In this document: positions 11,312 to 20,868 of the stretch, piece by piece
Numbering within the stretch: position 1 is the first letter of the stretch
Layout of the letters: the number at the start of each line of letters is the position of its first letter
NCBI RefSeq assembly: GCF_002104995.1
Contig: NW_024468249.1
Location: forward strand, 1,054,001 to 1,118,000
DNA length: 64,000 nucleotides
DNA from: Linderina pennispora
Taxonomy: Eukaryota > Kickxellomycota > Kickxellomycetes > Kickxellales > Kickxellaceae
Reading direction: 5' to 3'
The notes under the pieces: model-generated
What the model saw: the letters and a program-made list of their open reading frames with translations, nothing else
Told to the model about the DNA's origin: nothing
Database searches by the model: none
Position numbers and translations under genes: made by a program

Positions 11312-11968
11312 AGGCGTGTATTTTCTCCGCAGCGCCCAGATGTGATCACTTGCTTATAGGTCTTACGCACACCGACTATTGCTTTACCAGCCTGATGACA
11401 GATTCCAATTTCTCGGTGTATTTTCAATCTCCAACAGATTCTTTGATAAGTTCAAAATAATAAACAACTGGCTTCATTCTACCTGTTTGCTGGCACTCGC
11501 AATAGTGTATATTTGGCCTCCCCCCCCACACACACACAAATGCACATACACATTCATAATGCATGAATCTGTGGCCATTAACCAATGGAGGATTAGTTCA
11601 TGCACTTGGAAATGGAGACATATACGTGGCTGTTATCGATTTGAATGTGAGCTGGCCATGATGGTAATGATATTTTTGATTCGACCCGGCTATTAACAAT
11701 TCCTTGACATGCTGTAAAAGATACTTCTAAAGCTCCCGTTAACCCAGTCCAAGGCTCTTTTCACAAAAGGTAGTTTCCGCATCTCTTTGCATTTACTAAT
11801 GCGCCATCTGCGTACCTTTTTTAGTATCCAAGAGTGTGTGAAGGTGCAAAGAGGGCATGAGGATAGATAACCGTAGCATATCGCTATGTGAAATATGCAT
11901 GCTATCTCCACATGCCCTTGGCGTCCTCTCCCTTACTTCTGTGCATTGTTACATATATAGCATAAACA
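11312..11968. other. Spacer with C-run/CA microsatellite
   Basis: No convincing gene. A run of C followed by alternating CA occurs at about 11520–11540. The ATATATAG immediately before the CAP gene ATG is too close to act as a normal TATA box. Confidence 0.4.
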
Positions 11969-12610
11969 ATGAACCTACAAACTAGCTTTTTATTCACATT
12001 AACCGCAGCCAGCTTGTGTGCTGGGTCTATGGCACTGTCTCCAGCATCAGAGCCAGTTCGTATTAAAGCCAGAGTGGCCGCGAGTGGCATACCTAACTTC
12101 CCGAACCTCGAACCCAGCCAAGGCGACTCGGATGTCATTTATTTCCCACAGAATCCCTCGACAGCGAATGCATACAATATGGCAAACATGCTGTGCCTCG
12201 TCAACCGTCTGCGCACGGGCCATGGGCTACATCCTGTTGTCTACCATGAAAGTCTACTCACACTGGCTGTACGGCATGCCAGCTTTCAAGCAAGATATCG
12301 AGTCATCACACATGCTGATAGTGGCGGTCAAATTGGTGAGCGGGTGACAGCTCTAGGTTTTGACTGGGCTTTGTTGTTGGAGAATGTCGGCGGCGGTGCC
12401 GACAATGAATATGCGATCATGGACGCGTGGAGTAAATCGCCTGGCCATCTTGCCAACATTCTCAATCCAAGTATACGATTCATTGGCGTCCATGTCACCA
12501 ATGGATTTTGGGTGCAGGACTTTGCTGCCCCAATGGATCCGACATATGTACCGCCACTAAGCAGAATTGACGCATGCCCGAGTCCCAATAATCTCTATAT
12601 TTATTCATAG
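11969..12610 (+). CDS. Secreted CAP-domain (SCP/PR-1-like) protein 1
   Basis: A 213-residue single-exon protein with an N-terminal signal peptide (MNLQTSFLFTLTAASLCAGS). It has a CAP/SCP domain: MLCLVNRLRTGHGLHPVVY (first helix), AVRHASFQAR, the ENVGGG segment and the AWSKSPGHLANILNP motif, ending near VTNGFWVQDFA. The usual cavity residues are visible: His in AVRHA, Glu in ENVG, and His in PGHLANIL. Members are secreted; fungal ones bind sterols and fatty acids or act at host or plant surfaces. It is about 60% identical by eye to the paralogue at 15559–16203 in the same orientation, so the pair arose by local duplication. The invariant C-terminus (NNLYIY) is shared by both. Confidence 0.9.
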   Translation: MNLQTSFLFTLTAASLCAGSMALSPASEPVRIKARVAASGIPNFPNLEPSQGDSDVIYFPQNPSTANAYNMANMLCLVNRLRTGHGLHPVVYHESLLTLAVRHASFQARYRVITHADSGGQIGERVTALGFDWALLLENVGGGADNEYAIMDAWSKSPGHLANILNPSIRFIGVHVTNGFWVQDFAAPMDPTYVPPLSRIDACPSPNNLYIYS

Positions 12611-12838
12611 ACTGGCTGGCAGATGTCCAATACACCACAAGGTTCAAGCCGAAACTAAAACGCCGTCCAATTGGACTGTTAGCCAGTAGCTGAAGATCAC
12701 AGAAGGACTACATCAGGCTATGCATGCGTACTGCTGCTACAAATATCTGAAGTTTTCTTTTACAAAGTGTACCCTTAGAAGACAACAGAGCCGTCAAATA
12801 TCTCTTTCACTTGCCTACTCTCCCTTTTTCATACATAT

Positions 12839-13423
12839 GGATGACCGCCACCACTGTATCTCAGTTTCGGTTCCAGGTCATCATGGCCATCAGCAATGCA
12901 CTTGTCTTTACCTATATATAAGACAAGGAAAGCAGCAGAAGAGGGCGAAAAGTTGGCCAAGAAGGCTGCACGCGAAGCAGCGAAGATTCAATCGGATGCA
13001 ACAGAGGCCACTGCTGCAACTGCAGCAGTAGCGGCCGATTCACTTGCTGGTGCATCGGCTGCAGCAGCAGACATTCCGGTATGTTCCCAACCTGCGGCCC
13101 TACCAGAGATCGAGGAACCCAACTGTGAAGTGCCATGGCCTTCTCCGCTGTACAAGCGAGTCATGTAAGCGGGCCATGGCACAATACAGGCGGGCCTATT
13201 CGTCTCGGCTCTTGAACCGCGATCTCGCAGCAGTTCTAAACTTCAGACTCATTTTCCAGTCACTCTGTGATTCAGGCAGTATTCCTGAACAGTTCCGTCG
13301 CTTTACGGCCATTGTTGCCAATGCTTCTGGCACCACCCTGGCAACAAAGAGGCCGCGCAAGAGGCGTGCAGCAGGCGATTCTGCTGCCAGCAGCAGCGAA
13401 CCAGCGCTGAAGCGCCTGCGCTG
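12839..13423 (+). pseudogene. Internally deleted Fanzor relic (C-terminal zinc ribbon/RuvC-III part)
   Basis: From 13068 onward this is a second copy of the Fanzor at 58.5–60.1 kb (17 mismatches in 306 aligned bases). It retains VKCHGLLRCTSESCKRAMAQ (zinc-ribbon half) and SRLLNRDLAAVLNFRL with the RuvC-III aspartate at 13221–13223. The C-terminus ends naturally as SSSEPALKRLR. Everything between an Ala-rich segment (12929–13067) and the zinc ribbon is missing; the junction lies in a GCAG/GCTGCAG microhomology, so an internal deletion is likely. The first CxxC of the ribbon is lost. Just upstream, TATAAGACAAGG at 12915–12926 matches the linker of the other copy (58884–58895). The origin of the part before 13068 is less certain. 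Cannot encode an active nuclease. Confidence 0.8.
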
Positions 13424-13578
13424 AGCAGGCCATCAAGATGGGAGATGTCCGTGATCGCCATTGCACCAACAACCATCCGACACGTTCAAATGACCGGTTC
13501 GCCGTGATGCTCTTATCGACGTGTCAACCCATGCTGACTAGCAGCCGAGCTCGCATCGCGAGCAAAGTATTTCTAGTA
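13424..13578 (+). repeat. Conserved noncoding 3' block of the Fanzor element, copy 1
   Basis: 155 bp starting at the TGA of the relic ORF match 60046–60200 with 7 mismatches and no gaps; similarity stops abruptly after TTTCTAGTA. This block defines the element's 3' boundary. In OMEGA-type systems the guide RNA is transcribed from the region around the end of the nuclease gene, so this is the candidate scaffold locus; transcription is not shown. Confidence 0.8.
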
Positions 13579-13595
13579 TCATCATAACAGTAATA

Positions 13596-14900
13596 ATGGC
13601 CGGGGCAGAGGCATTCTCCGCCTTTCAGCTTTCGCAGTTTGTGCTCTCCGGGGCTAGCATGGTTTTCGAGTTGCGAAGGTTGGCGCGTCGTCTGGGCTTG
13701 GATTTGATGATTGTGTATGGAGCAGCAACAGCTGTTGTCTGGACGCCCCTCCACGTATCACTTGTTATGCAAATATGGCCAGTTTGGGCCAGCTAAGCAC
13801 GCTGCTTGATCCGGCATATATATCACACTGGATAGCAAATTCTTTCCATATGTAATTGTTGGCCTGTGCGGCAATTCTGTAGACGACAGCTTCAAGTTTT
13901 AAAACGGCATAGACACTGCAGATGGTCGCACCTTCACCATCAATCCGTTAGGACCAAAGCTGCTCGCAACACCATTTGACGCTGATGCACAGGTATGAGC
14001 AACTCGAAATCCGAAGGGCTGCCTACAAATTTTGGTTGCAGCGCTCCTAGATTACACAAAGCTATTCTACAAAACAGATTCAATTTTGTACGCATCCAGC
14101 CACGTCCAAGTTGTGGGTGAGCACTTGGAAACGTATGTCGATGCGATGTTGGGGCTAGTTTGCCGATTTCCACGAAAAAGGCACGCTCAGATACATGATG
14201 GCATGTCAAAACCAGTTGTCCTTTAACTCCAACGACTTGCTAGACAGCACCACGATGAGGCACACCCTCATCCAGACAGTACCCTCGACAGAAAATTATA
14301 CAACGTATTACTATATTGAGCTCATTGTGATAAAAGGTATGGCCAAGATATCATGCAACAGCACAGTTCATAGATATCTTTACAAGGATAATTACTATCG
14401 GATCACCTACGCGAAACAAAACATGCTGAACAACCAGTCGCTTGGGAATTGCACCGCGACTATCTACGACTTTCAATTGAACACCAGCAAAGATAATTTT
14501 GAGGTCAGCCTGCTGAAGCTTACTGATGTGGGGTACACTGACCCGGGTTCAAGACGATCACCAACAACCGCCACCAGCTCATAGCAGAAATGTCCCGCAA
14601 ACGCGCTGACAATCCAGTATACTCTGCGATTGATATTCGGGAGCACGATTTTGGATTTAAGGAAGGCTGCTGAAGAAATACAATGCATACAGGAACCACA
14701 CACTGGACACTGCATCTGGTACAACCGCTGGCGGGACACGCACCCTTCCCAGATTGTCTGATATTGAAGCGGCATTTGGGGGCTCGAGAAAAGCTGGCTT
14801 CACTGTAATAGTCAATAGTCATGTTGCTCAAGCAGTATTACGGTCACTCAGCCCACAGATAGCCGACAAGATGGGAATTGTCTGTGGAGCAAACGGCTAG
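13596..14900 (+). pseudogene. Decayed gene of unknown family
   Basis: Protein-like sequence runs through changing frames on the plus strand. It starts with a 66-residue frame (13596–13796; MAGAEAFSAFQLSQF, then a hydrophobic segment LMIVYGAATAVVWTPLHVSL). It continues through YITLDSKFFPYVIVGLCGNS, NGIDTADGRTFTINPLGPK, a 14195–14584 frame (MMACQNQLSFNSNDLLDS … TIYDFQLNTSKDNFEVSLLK), KTITNNRHQLIAEMSRKRA and finally AGFTVIVNSHVAQAVLRSLS ending at a TAG at 14898–14900. Several stops and shifts separate these. A GTATGAG…TTGCAG intron could account for one break near 13995–14040. The NxS/T-rich middle suggests a secreted or membrane-anchored ectodomain. I do not recognise the family; whether the first 66 residues belong to the same gene is uncertain. 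Confidence 0.45.
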
Positions 14901-15558
14901 TCGCAGATATCGCATAGTTCATTTTCTCAGTTACCATAAATACATAAGGTCACTTTTCCACGCAGAGCATGAGCTTTATGAAACAAACCTGGGATTTGCC
15001 AATGGCTCCTTCCTATATTCTTATTGTTATGCTTCAAAATAAAATAGCCTTGCATGTATAACGCAATGAACTCAAACATATGTGCAAAGATGTGGGCTTA
15101 ACGTATGCACACATACATTCAGTAATGGTAGGATGCATGCAGATGTAAGGTCAATTCTATTTGAAAGCGGGGGAATATGCACGGCTACAACAGACCATTT
15201 TGGAGGTGCGCTGAATAAAATCGACCATGCCCATTTACATCACATGTAGTACACTTCATGATTTGTAGCTAATTGAAGTGACTTTTGTCTTTCTTTCAAG
15301 GTCTGCATTGCCCATTTCCAAGATATTGTTTACAACAGGCCGAGTACTTTACGCGACCGCAGCGCTCAAGTATGTGCATTTAACAGTGCGCCATGATTTC
15401 AATATATTGCATATCCTAGATTTCCAGCACTGACAGGATGCGAAAAGAATAAAACGGCTATATCTGACACAAAAGGTGATCGTGACTTGTTCTACCTATA
15501 TCCTTATAGTCATTTTATACATACACGGATACGCAAACACCTTGTCAATTGCAAGTAG
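14901..15558. other. AT-rich spacer before the second CAP gene
   Basis: 658 bp without a protein-like frame on either strand; presumably contains the CAP paralogue's promoter. Confidence 0.4.
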
Positions 15559-16203
15559 ATGAATATACGTTTCATATTCGCAGCCCTGGTCAGTGCATCC
15601 AGTGCTGTCGCAGGATTCGAAGCTGACACTCGAGCTGCTTACCCAGCACCGATTCCCGCTAGCCAGGCTCCGAGGTATATACCCAACTTTCCGTGGCTTG
15701 GGCCAGGCCAGGCTGACCAGGAAGTCATATACTATCCACAAAATCCAGCGACAGTCAATTCGTACAACATGGCAACCATGCTATGTCTAGTTAACCGCCT
15801 ACGTATGAGCCATGGGCTGCAGCCAGTGGTGTATCATTCAAGCCTGCTCTCGCTGGCCATGCGGCATGCGCTCTTCCAATCCAGATACAAGGTTATCACA
15901 CATGCCGACAGCAGCGGCGAAATCGGCGACAGACTGACAGCACTCGGGATCGACTGGGCGGTGCTGTTCCTGGAGAATGTCGGCGGCGGCGCTAATAGCG
16001 AAGATGCGATAATGGATGCGTGGACTAGGTCGCCTGGACATCTGGCCAACATACTCAACCCAAACATACGATTCATGGGCGTGCAGGTTGCCAATGGATT
16101 CTGGGTGCAAGATTTCGCTGTTCCAAGGGACTCGAGGTATGCACCAACACCCAGCACCGTCGATGCATGCCCCACAGCCAACAACCTTTACATATACGCT
16201 TAG
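15559..16203 (+). CDS. Secreted CAP-domain (SCP/PR-1-like) protein 2
   Basis: 214 residues, single exon. The signal peptide is MNIRFIFAALVSASSAVAGF. The CAP domain follows the same plan as its paralogue at 11969–12610: MLCLVNRLRMSHGLQPVVYH, AMRHALFQSRYKVITHADS, FLENVGGGANSEDAIMDAWT, RSPGHLANILNPNIRFMGV and NGFWVQDFA, ending NNLYIYA. The conserved His, Glu and His of the CAP cavity are present. It differs by one inserted residue in the ENVGGG region and by its pro-segment. Both copies keep an open frame despite divergence, which suggests both have been under selection. It is convergent with MsrA 79 bp downstream. Confidence 0.9.
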   Translation: MNIRFIFAALVSASSAVAGFEADTRAAYPAPIPASQAPRYIPNFPWLGPGQADQEVIYYPQNPATVNSYNMATMLCLVNRLRMSHGLQPVVYHSSLLSLAMRHALFQSRYKVITHADSSGEIGDRLTALGIDWAVLFLENVGGGANSEDAIMDAWTRSPGHLANILNPNIRFMGVQVANGFWVQDFAVPRDSRYAPTPSTVDACPTANNLYIYA

Positions 16204-16282
16204 TAGTAGTTTAAAGCTTTTAGAATGACAATTTAGACAGAAGTTTACGTGATTCAAAGGAGATATTTTTCTGGAGATGCAC

Positions 16283-16885
16283 TTATCCGTAGCAGCGGAT
16301 GTTGTCAGAGCAGCCCTTGGACGCACACTGGCCGCCCTTTTCGAGGTACCGCTGGTGGTATGTCTCAGCAGCGTAGAAGGTGCCTGCCGGCACGATCTCA
16401 GTTGTAATCTTGTTCTCGTACAGCTTCTGGCGCTCCACCTTGCTAGCCTCGGCCAGGTTGCGCTGCTCCTCGGTGTGGTAAAAGATAGCTGACCGGTACT
16501 GAGTGCCGACATCGCCACCCTGGCGGCTGCCCTGGGTCGGGTCGTGCTTGTTCCAGAAGGCCGTCAGCAGTGTATCGTACGAGATGACCTTGGGATCGAA
16601 TTCAAGCCGCACAGCCTCGGCGTGGTTGGTGGTGCCCGAGCACACCTCCTTGTACGTGGTGCTGCCCTCGTGCCCGCCGGTGTAGCCGACCTGGGTCTGC
16701 AGAACGCCGTCCTTGCGCTGGAACACCAGCTCGACTGACCAGAAGCAGCCGGCGGCGAAGGTCGCGAGCTGGGTGCCTTCGCGTGATGTCGAGATAACGG
16801 ACGGAATCGTCAGGTCCTGGGTGGCCATGGTGCGCTTAAAAATGCTGGTTAGTTGTCCGAGACGGCGGGTGGCGGCGACAAGCAT
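16283..16885 (-). CDS. MsrA: Peptide-methionine (S)-S-oxide reductase
   Basis: Reduces methionine-S-sulfoxide in proteins and free methionine. The 200-residue frame has the catalytic signature [20 protein letters not shown] with the active Cys in GCFW, then [25 protein letters not shown] and the [12 protein letters not shown] motif. The C-terminal [10 protein letters not shown] carries further Cys that could act as resolving cysteines. Two starts are possible: the first ATG at 16885 adds an Arg-rich leader ([18 protein letters not shown]) that looks like a mitochondrial presequence, while the internal ATG at 16828 (MATQDLT) gives a cytosolic form. Dual targeting from alternative starts is plausible but inferred. 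Confidence 0.96.
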   Translation of the reverse strand: MLVAATRRLGQLTSIFKRTMATQDLTIPSVISTSREGTQLATFAAGCFWSVELVFQRKDGVLQTQVGYTGGHEGSTTYKEVCSGTTNHAEAVRLEFDPKVISYDTLLTAFWNKHDPTQGSRQGGDVGTQYRSAIFYHTEEQRNLAEASKVERQKLYENKITTEIVPAGTFYAAETYHQRYLEKGGQCASKGCSDNIRCYG

Positions 16886-17566
16886 AAAGAAAGGAATATT
16901 GGAGAACAGCGGAGGAGGAAAAGGGGATTACAGAGGACTTTTATAGCGCACGCGAGGCCTATTTGTCAGACAGGCTTCGGGCTATTTTGCCTTGCAAACG
17001 AAAATGATTTGCTGTAGCAGCACCAAAGCCGAATGCCCCGCATTTGTGATTATGCGAGAATCGCAAATGAGCAATTTTTGGCACCCATTGCGATAGGCTG
17101 GATTTTCATCACACTGGGAGCAAAACAGTTCATAATAACAAGGCACTGAGCCATTGCGCCACGGAGTACAGAGGCTGGCCGGGGAAAATATAGCGTGCCT
17201 GCACATGCTTCAGACTCAGCACGTATGATAAACTATAGAAGTATCCACTATTTATGGAATTGCTGCTCCACGGAAACCGAGCAGTTTGAGAATTTATACG
17301 GAACTCGGAAATAATGCTCTCCCCAAGACGCTCTTGTCGACAAGCATCTTGGAGCCTTTTGGTGGCGATGTCAAAGGGGCGTGAGAGGATGCACCAGCGC
17401 ACACCTTTTCAGACAGGTAACAATGGTCCAGGTATAGTAGTTACGCCATCACACCGTCATGTCCAGCCAGCAATTCTGGACCCAAATAGTCGCGGCCCTC
17501 GTCTTCGCAAACATCCAGCATGCAGTCCTTTCCTCAGCCTGCCACTACCCCTATTTTCTTCCACTG
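16886..17566. other. Divergent spacer MsrA / glycosyltransferase-like 1
   Basis: No gene seen. In-frame sequence from 17459 extends the glycosyltransferase upstream with an extra ATG, but it lacks resemblance to the paralogues. The minus-strand TATA box of MsrA lies at 16938–16945. Confidence 0.4.
16938..16945 (-). promoter_or_regulatory. TATA box of MsrA
   Basis: Read on the minus strand this is TATAAAAG, 53 bp upstream of the longer MsrA start, fitting a transcription start very near the first ATG. Confidence 0.45.
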
Positions 17567-18298
17567 ATGGTGCATTTGAAGCGACACCTGCTCACCACAC
17601 GGATGCTTGCACTAGCAGTTCTGGCTGGATTGACATGGGCGACAACGCTACTGCTGTACCAGCAGCTTTCATTCGCATACCGACGCATGTACGCCGCCGA
17701 CAAGGGGCTCAGCGGCCTGGCGATACTATTGCCGGTCACAAACAACACAGATATGCAATTCTACCACAACATGTGGGTCGGGGACTACCTTCACCCCGTC
17801 TGCGATTTTGACGGACCTGGATGCAGCATTGTTTGCAATCGGAGCTCGACGTACCAGACACTAGACAAGAAGACCATTTGTTTTTCGCGCGCGATCCAGC
17901 AGGGCTTCAGCGACACTGAGTTTTTCATCAAGCTCGATGACGACGCCCTTGTTGATCGAGACTATATCCACCACCTTATGCGCAGGTATCGTGGCTACCG
18001 GCAGCCGCTGTACATTAGCGACTTCATCCTGAATCTGGACCACCGCAACTCGGTTTTAGACGGGACTTACTACGGCAACGGCAAGTTCTACATGTTCAAC
18101 CGCAAGCTGGTGGAGTGCATGGACACGGATATTGATTACCGCGGACGGCGGAACGAAGATGCAGTGTTTGGGTCCATGGTGCATAGGGGATGCGGCAAGA
18201 GCGTCACACGGGTTCTGGAGGACGACGCAAAGATCTGGCACAAAACCTACCAGAACAAAAACAAGTTCATCGATCTAGCAGCACTGAAAACCCACTGA
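17567..18298 (+). CDS. Type II membrane glycosyltransferase-like protein 1
   Basis: 243 residues from the ATG at 17567 (MVHLKRHLLTTRMLALAVL), chosen because the paralogues start the same way: a short basic tail, one signal-anchor helix, then a luminal domain. An ATG at 17459 would add 36 residues. The luminal domain has NTDMQFYHNMWVGDYLHPVC, FFIKLDDDALVDRDYI with an acidic DDD triad as in metal-binding DxD motifs, YGNGKFYMFNRKLVECMD, and RNEDAVFGSMVHRGCG, comparable to the ED..G motif of β-1,3-galactosyltransferases (GT31). The C-terminus ends IWHKTYQNKNKFIDLAAL. GT31-like is my best guess; donor and acceptor are unknown. First of three tandem copies on the plus strand. Confidence 0.75.
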   Translation: MVHLKRHLLTTRMLALAVLAGLTWATTLLLYQQLSFAYRRMYAADKGLSGLAILLPVTNNTDMQFYHNMWVGDYLHPVCDFDGPGCSIVCNRSSTYQTLDKKTICFSRAIQQGFSDTEFFIKLDDDALVDRDYIHHLMRRYRGYRQPLYISDFILNLDHRNSVLDGTYYGNGKFYMFNRKLVECMDTDIDYRGRRNEDAVFGSMVHRGCGKSVTRVLEDDAKIWHKTYQNKNKFIDLAALKTH

Positions 18299-18561
18299 GA
18301 GTGGCAGCAAACGTCATGTTGTGGCCATGGCCGGCCTGCTGAACCATGTGTCGATCGGCGCTGTTGGCAGTTCTGATTTTCCAGCGAATCATGCGTTTCT
18401 CCTGGCTCAACAAACAAGCCAGTGCTTGCGGATCTGGGAATCTTTTCTGCTAAAGCAACAGATTCGCTTTTTAGTTTTCTGATAATGCGCCATTAAAGTT
18501 CTCTCTTCGACCTATTTTCTCCTCCTACTCCCACATACACGCTATCTATTATCCGATAACC

Positions 18562-19329
18562 ATGGTCCTTTCCATCTTCTCGAGCCGCCGGACGGTCCTC
18601 TTGGTGATTCTTCTCCTGGCCATTGTGACCACCATCATGTTTGCACACGAGGAGATAGGTTCCTTGGACACTTTCTGGCGCCCGCCGCCGCCGCGCGCAC
18701 ACGACCACATGGGCCATGAGCGCGACCTGGCGGTGGTTATGCCTGTCAACGAAAACACCGACCTGCAGTTCTACGGGAACATGTGGGTGAACGACTACTT
18801 GCATCCGGTGTGCGATTTCGAGGGCGATGGGTGCCGGATAGTATGCAACCAGAAGTCGACATGGGAGACGCTGGACAGCAAGACGATTTGCTTCACAAAA
18901 GCGCTGAAGGAGCGGTACCGTGGCACCGAGTTCTTTATTAAGCTGGACGACGACGCGTTTGTTGACAAAACGTATATCCGCGAGCTGATGTACAAGTACC
19001 ACCGACACCCGAAGCCCGTGTACATCAGCGACTTCATTCTCAACCTGGACGGCGAGAACCTGAACATGAACAACACATGGTACGGCAACGGCAAGTTCTA
19101 CATGTTCAACCGCCGGCTCCTGGACTGCATTGACGACAAGATCCAGTACACGGGTCACCGCAACGAAGATGCGGTCTTTGGCGCCATGGTGGCCAACGGA
19201 TGCGGCACTGACATCGTGATGGTACCGGAGAACGACGACAAGATCTGGCACCGCAGGTATGCCAACAAAAACAAATTTATCAATCTGACAGCCATTCCCA
19301 ACCGTGTGGTTGAAGACTGGGAGCTGTAA
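18562..19329 (+). CDS. Type II membrane glycosyltransferase-like protein 2
   Basis: 255 residues. The N-terminus MVLSIFSSRRTVLLVILLLA is a signal anchor, followed by a Pro-rich stem (RPPPPRAHDH) and the shared domain: NTDLQFYGNMWVNDYLHPVC, a C-rich stretch ending in CFTKALKERY, FFIKLDDDAFVDKTYI, YGNGKFYMFNRRLLDCID and RNEDAVFGAMVANGCG. Spacing of the three acidic residues and of the six or more cysteines matches its neighbours, so disulfides in a secretory lumen are likely. It ends with a unique basic-acidic tail (IPNRVVEDWEL) absent from copies 1 and 3. Only 263 bp separate it from copy 1, consistent with tandem duplication. Confidence 0.78.
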   Translation: MVLSIFSSRRTVLLVILLLAIVTTIMFAHEEIGSLDTFWRPPPPRAHDHMGHERDLAVVMPVNENTDLQFYGNMWVNDYLHPVCDFEGDGCRIVCNQKSTWETLDSKTICFTKALKERYRGTEFFIKLDDDAFVDKTYIRELMYKYHRHPKPVYISDFILNLDGENLNMNNTWYGNGKFYMFNRRLLDCIDDKIQYTGHRNEDAVFGAMVANGCGTDIVMVPENDDKIWHRRYANKNKFINLTAIPNRVVEDWEL

Positions 19330-20868
19330 CCAGTTTCGTTGTCAGAGAAATAGAAAACTGTATTTAGCCCATCTCAACATGGCTTGGGCAGTAGCAGGTC
19401 CGTTTATTTGTGCGCCTGGAAGGGGTGGGCTGACTCGGACAATGGAGAGACCGGCTGGCGGGCCCTGTCTAAGCGTATCGACTGGACGGTTCTCTCCAGC
19501 TTGTCATTGTTTAGACCCCACACGCAGTAATCACGTTACTGCCCCTCCTCGCCTTCGGTTCATAGATTAGGTAAACAGATACACAAGAGATATCAGCCAT
19601 CGTGTCTGGGGATAGCAGGAGCATGGTGCCTCGGATGCAATCCGGCCATGAATTCAGTTTCCGGCTGGTGGTTCCGGGTGGCAATAGAAGCACCTCGCCT
19701 AGAGACCGTCTGGGACGGCCCAATTCAATACAACAATTGCGCGGATGTTGGATGCCCGGGAGTCATTGCGGATGGAAGGCTGCCTGCCTCGGCTGGCCTG
19801 AGGATCCGTTTGCATTACGTTACGCAAAGCTGATTGTTCAAGTGGGAGTCTATTTATATACCGCACACCGCCCGGCCAATTACGCTCACAGACAATGGAC
19901 AACCCCAGGGGAGAGTGGGTCACCCTATCACCACGAAGCATACATTGTCTGTAGACAGACACTCCAGCACAGCCAAACACTAAGTCTGTATGTAGCCCTG
20001 GTCCGCCGATGGTATGTCTGCAAACGCCAATCCCGGCGGCAAGGCCTGCCAAAGGAGCTCTGCTAAAAGCAGCCTGAAACCGGCAGGATGCCTGTTGAGG
20101 TGGAAGCCTAGGGTTGTACCACGACGGATAGTTTCCCTCTCGCCCGTGCCGTCACCACAAGCTCCTGCATGTCATCTCGATATGGGATTCGTGCAAAGGG
20201 GAGGGCTGCCTTGGAAGGAAGGGGCAGCAAGGTGCAGTCTGCGGAAAAGATTGCCAGCACTGACAGTCCCCATCCATGCTGTTTAGCTTTTATTTTCCAG
20301 AAGCTTGATGTCGAGCAAGGCCAGTGCCTAAGGCAGCCTTTCTCTTTTTGCAGGGCGTGGAGAGCTGCTTTTCCGTGGGTGTGAGGCCGTTGCACCACTA
20401 GTGTTGTACAGGTGGGCACTAGTGTGAAAATATAATTTTAGCCACATATTTCCGTGTTCGGCGATGGCTAATAACAGAGTGATATCACGGCGGTCCTGGG
20501 AAGCAGCGGGCGGGGAGTGGGCGGGCGAATGTGCTTCATTCGCGAAAATAAGATGTGCCGATCCTAGCACCCAGTCGCTCATGCACATCCTGCCGAAGCG
20601 AGGTCGTTCCAATTATAGCGTCCCCGTATGATTTTTTTGGGAAAATAAAGAGGCAGATTCTCACTTTCAATGCGTGGAGCCGTTGAAAGCAGCTGGCCCA
20701 GCGAGTTTGTTTATAAGCACAGCAAAGCGGCTCCCCGAGTGCCAAGAGCTGAAAAAAGCTCAAAACCCCTTTTCTCCTTTTTCTTTCTCTTCCTTTTCTA
20801 CCCTCCCCATCGACACCCTTCCCCTATCTCCTCACTACTCAGCGCAGCCCCTGATATCACATACAACA
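19330..20868. other. 1.5-kb spacer within the glycosyltransferase array
   Basis: No protein-like frame; no trace of a fourth glycosyltransferase copy was found by eye. TTATAAGC near 20711 lies about 155 bp before the third gene, followed by a C/T-rich run (20768–20850) typical of fungal promoters. Confidence 0.4.

Noticed and set aside
11520-11545. C-run plus CA repeat
   Set aside because: A simple microsatellite; no evidence for function.
17459-17566. Longer N-terminus for glycosyltransferase-like 1
   Set aside because: The added 36 residues have no counterpart in the paralogues, and the ATG at 17567 aligns with their starts.
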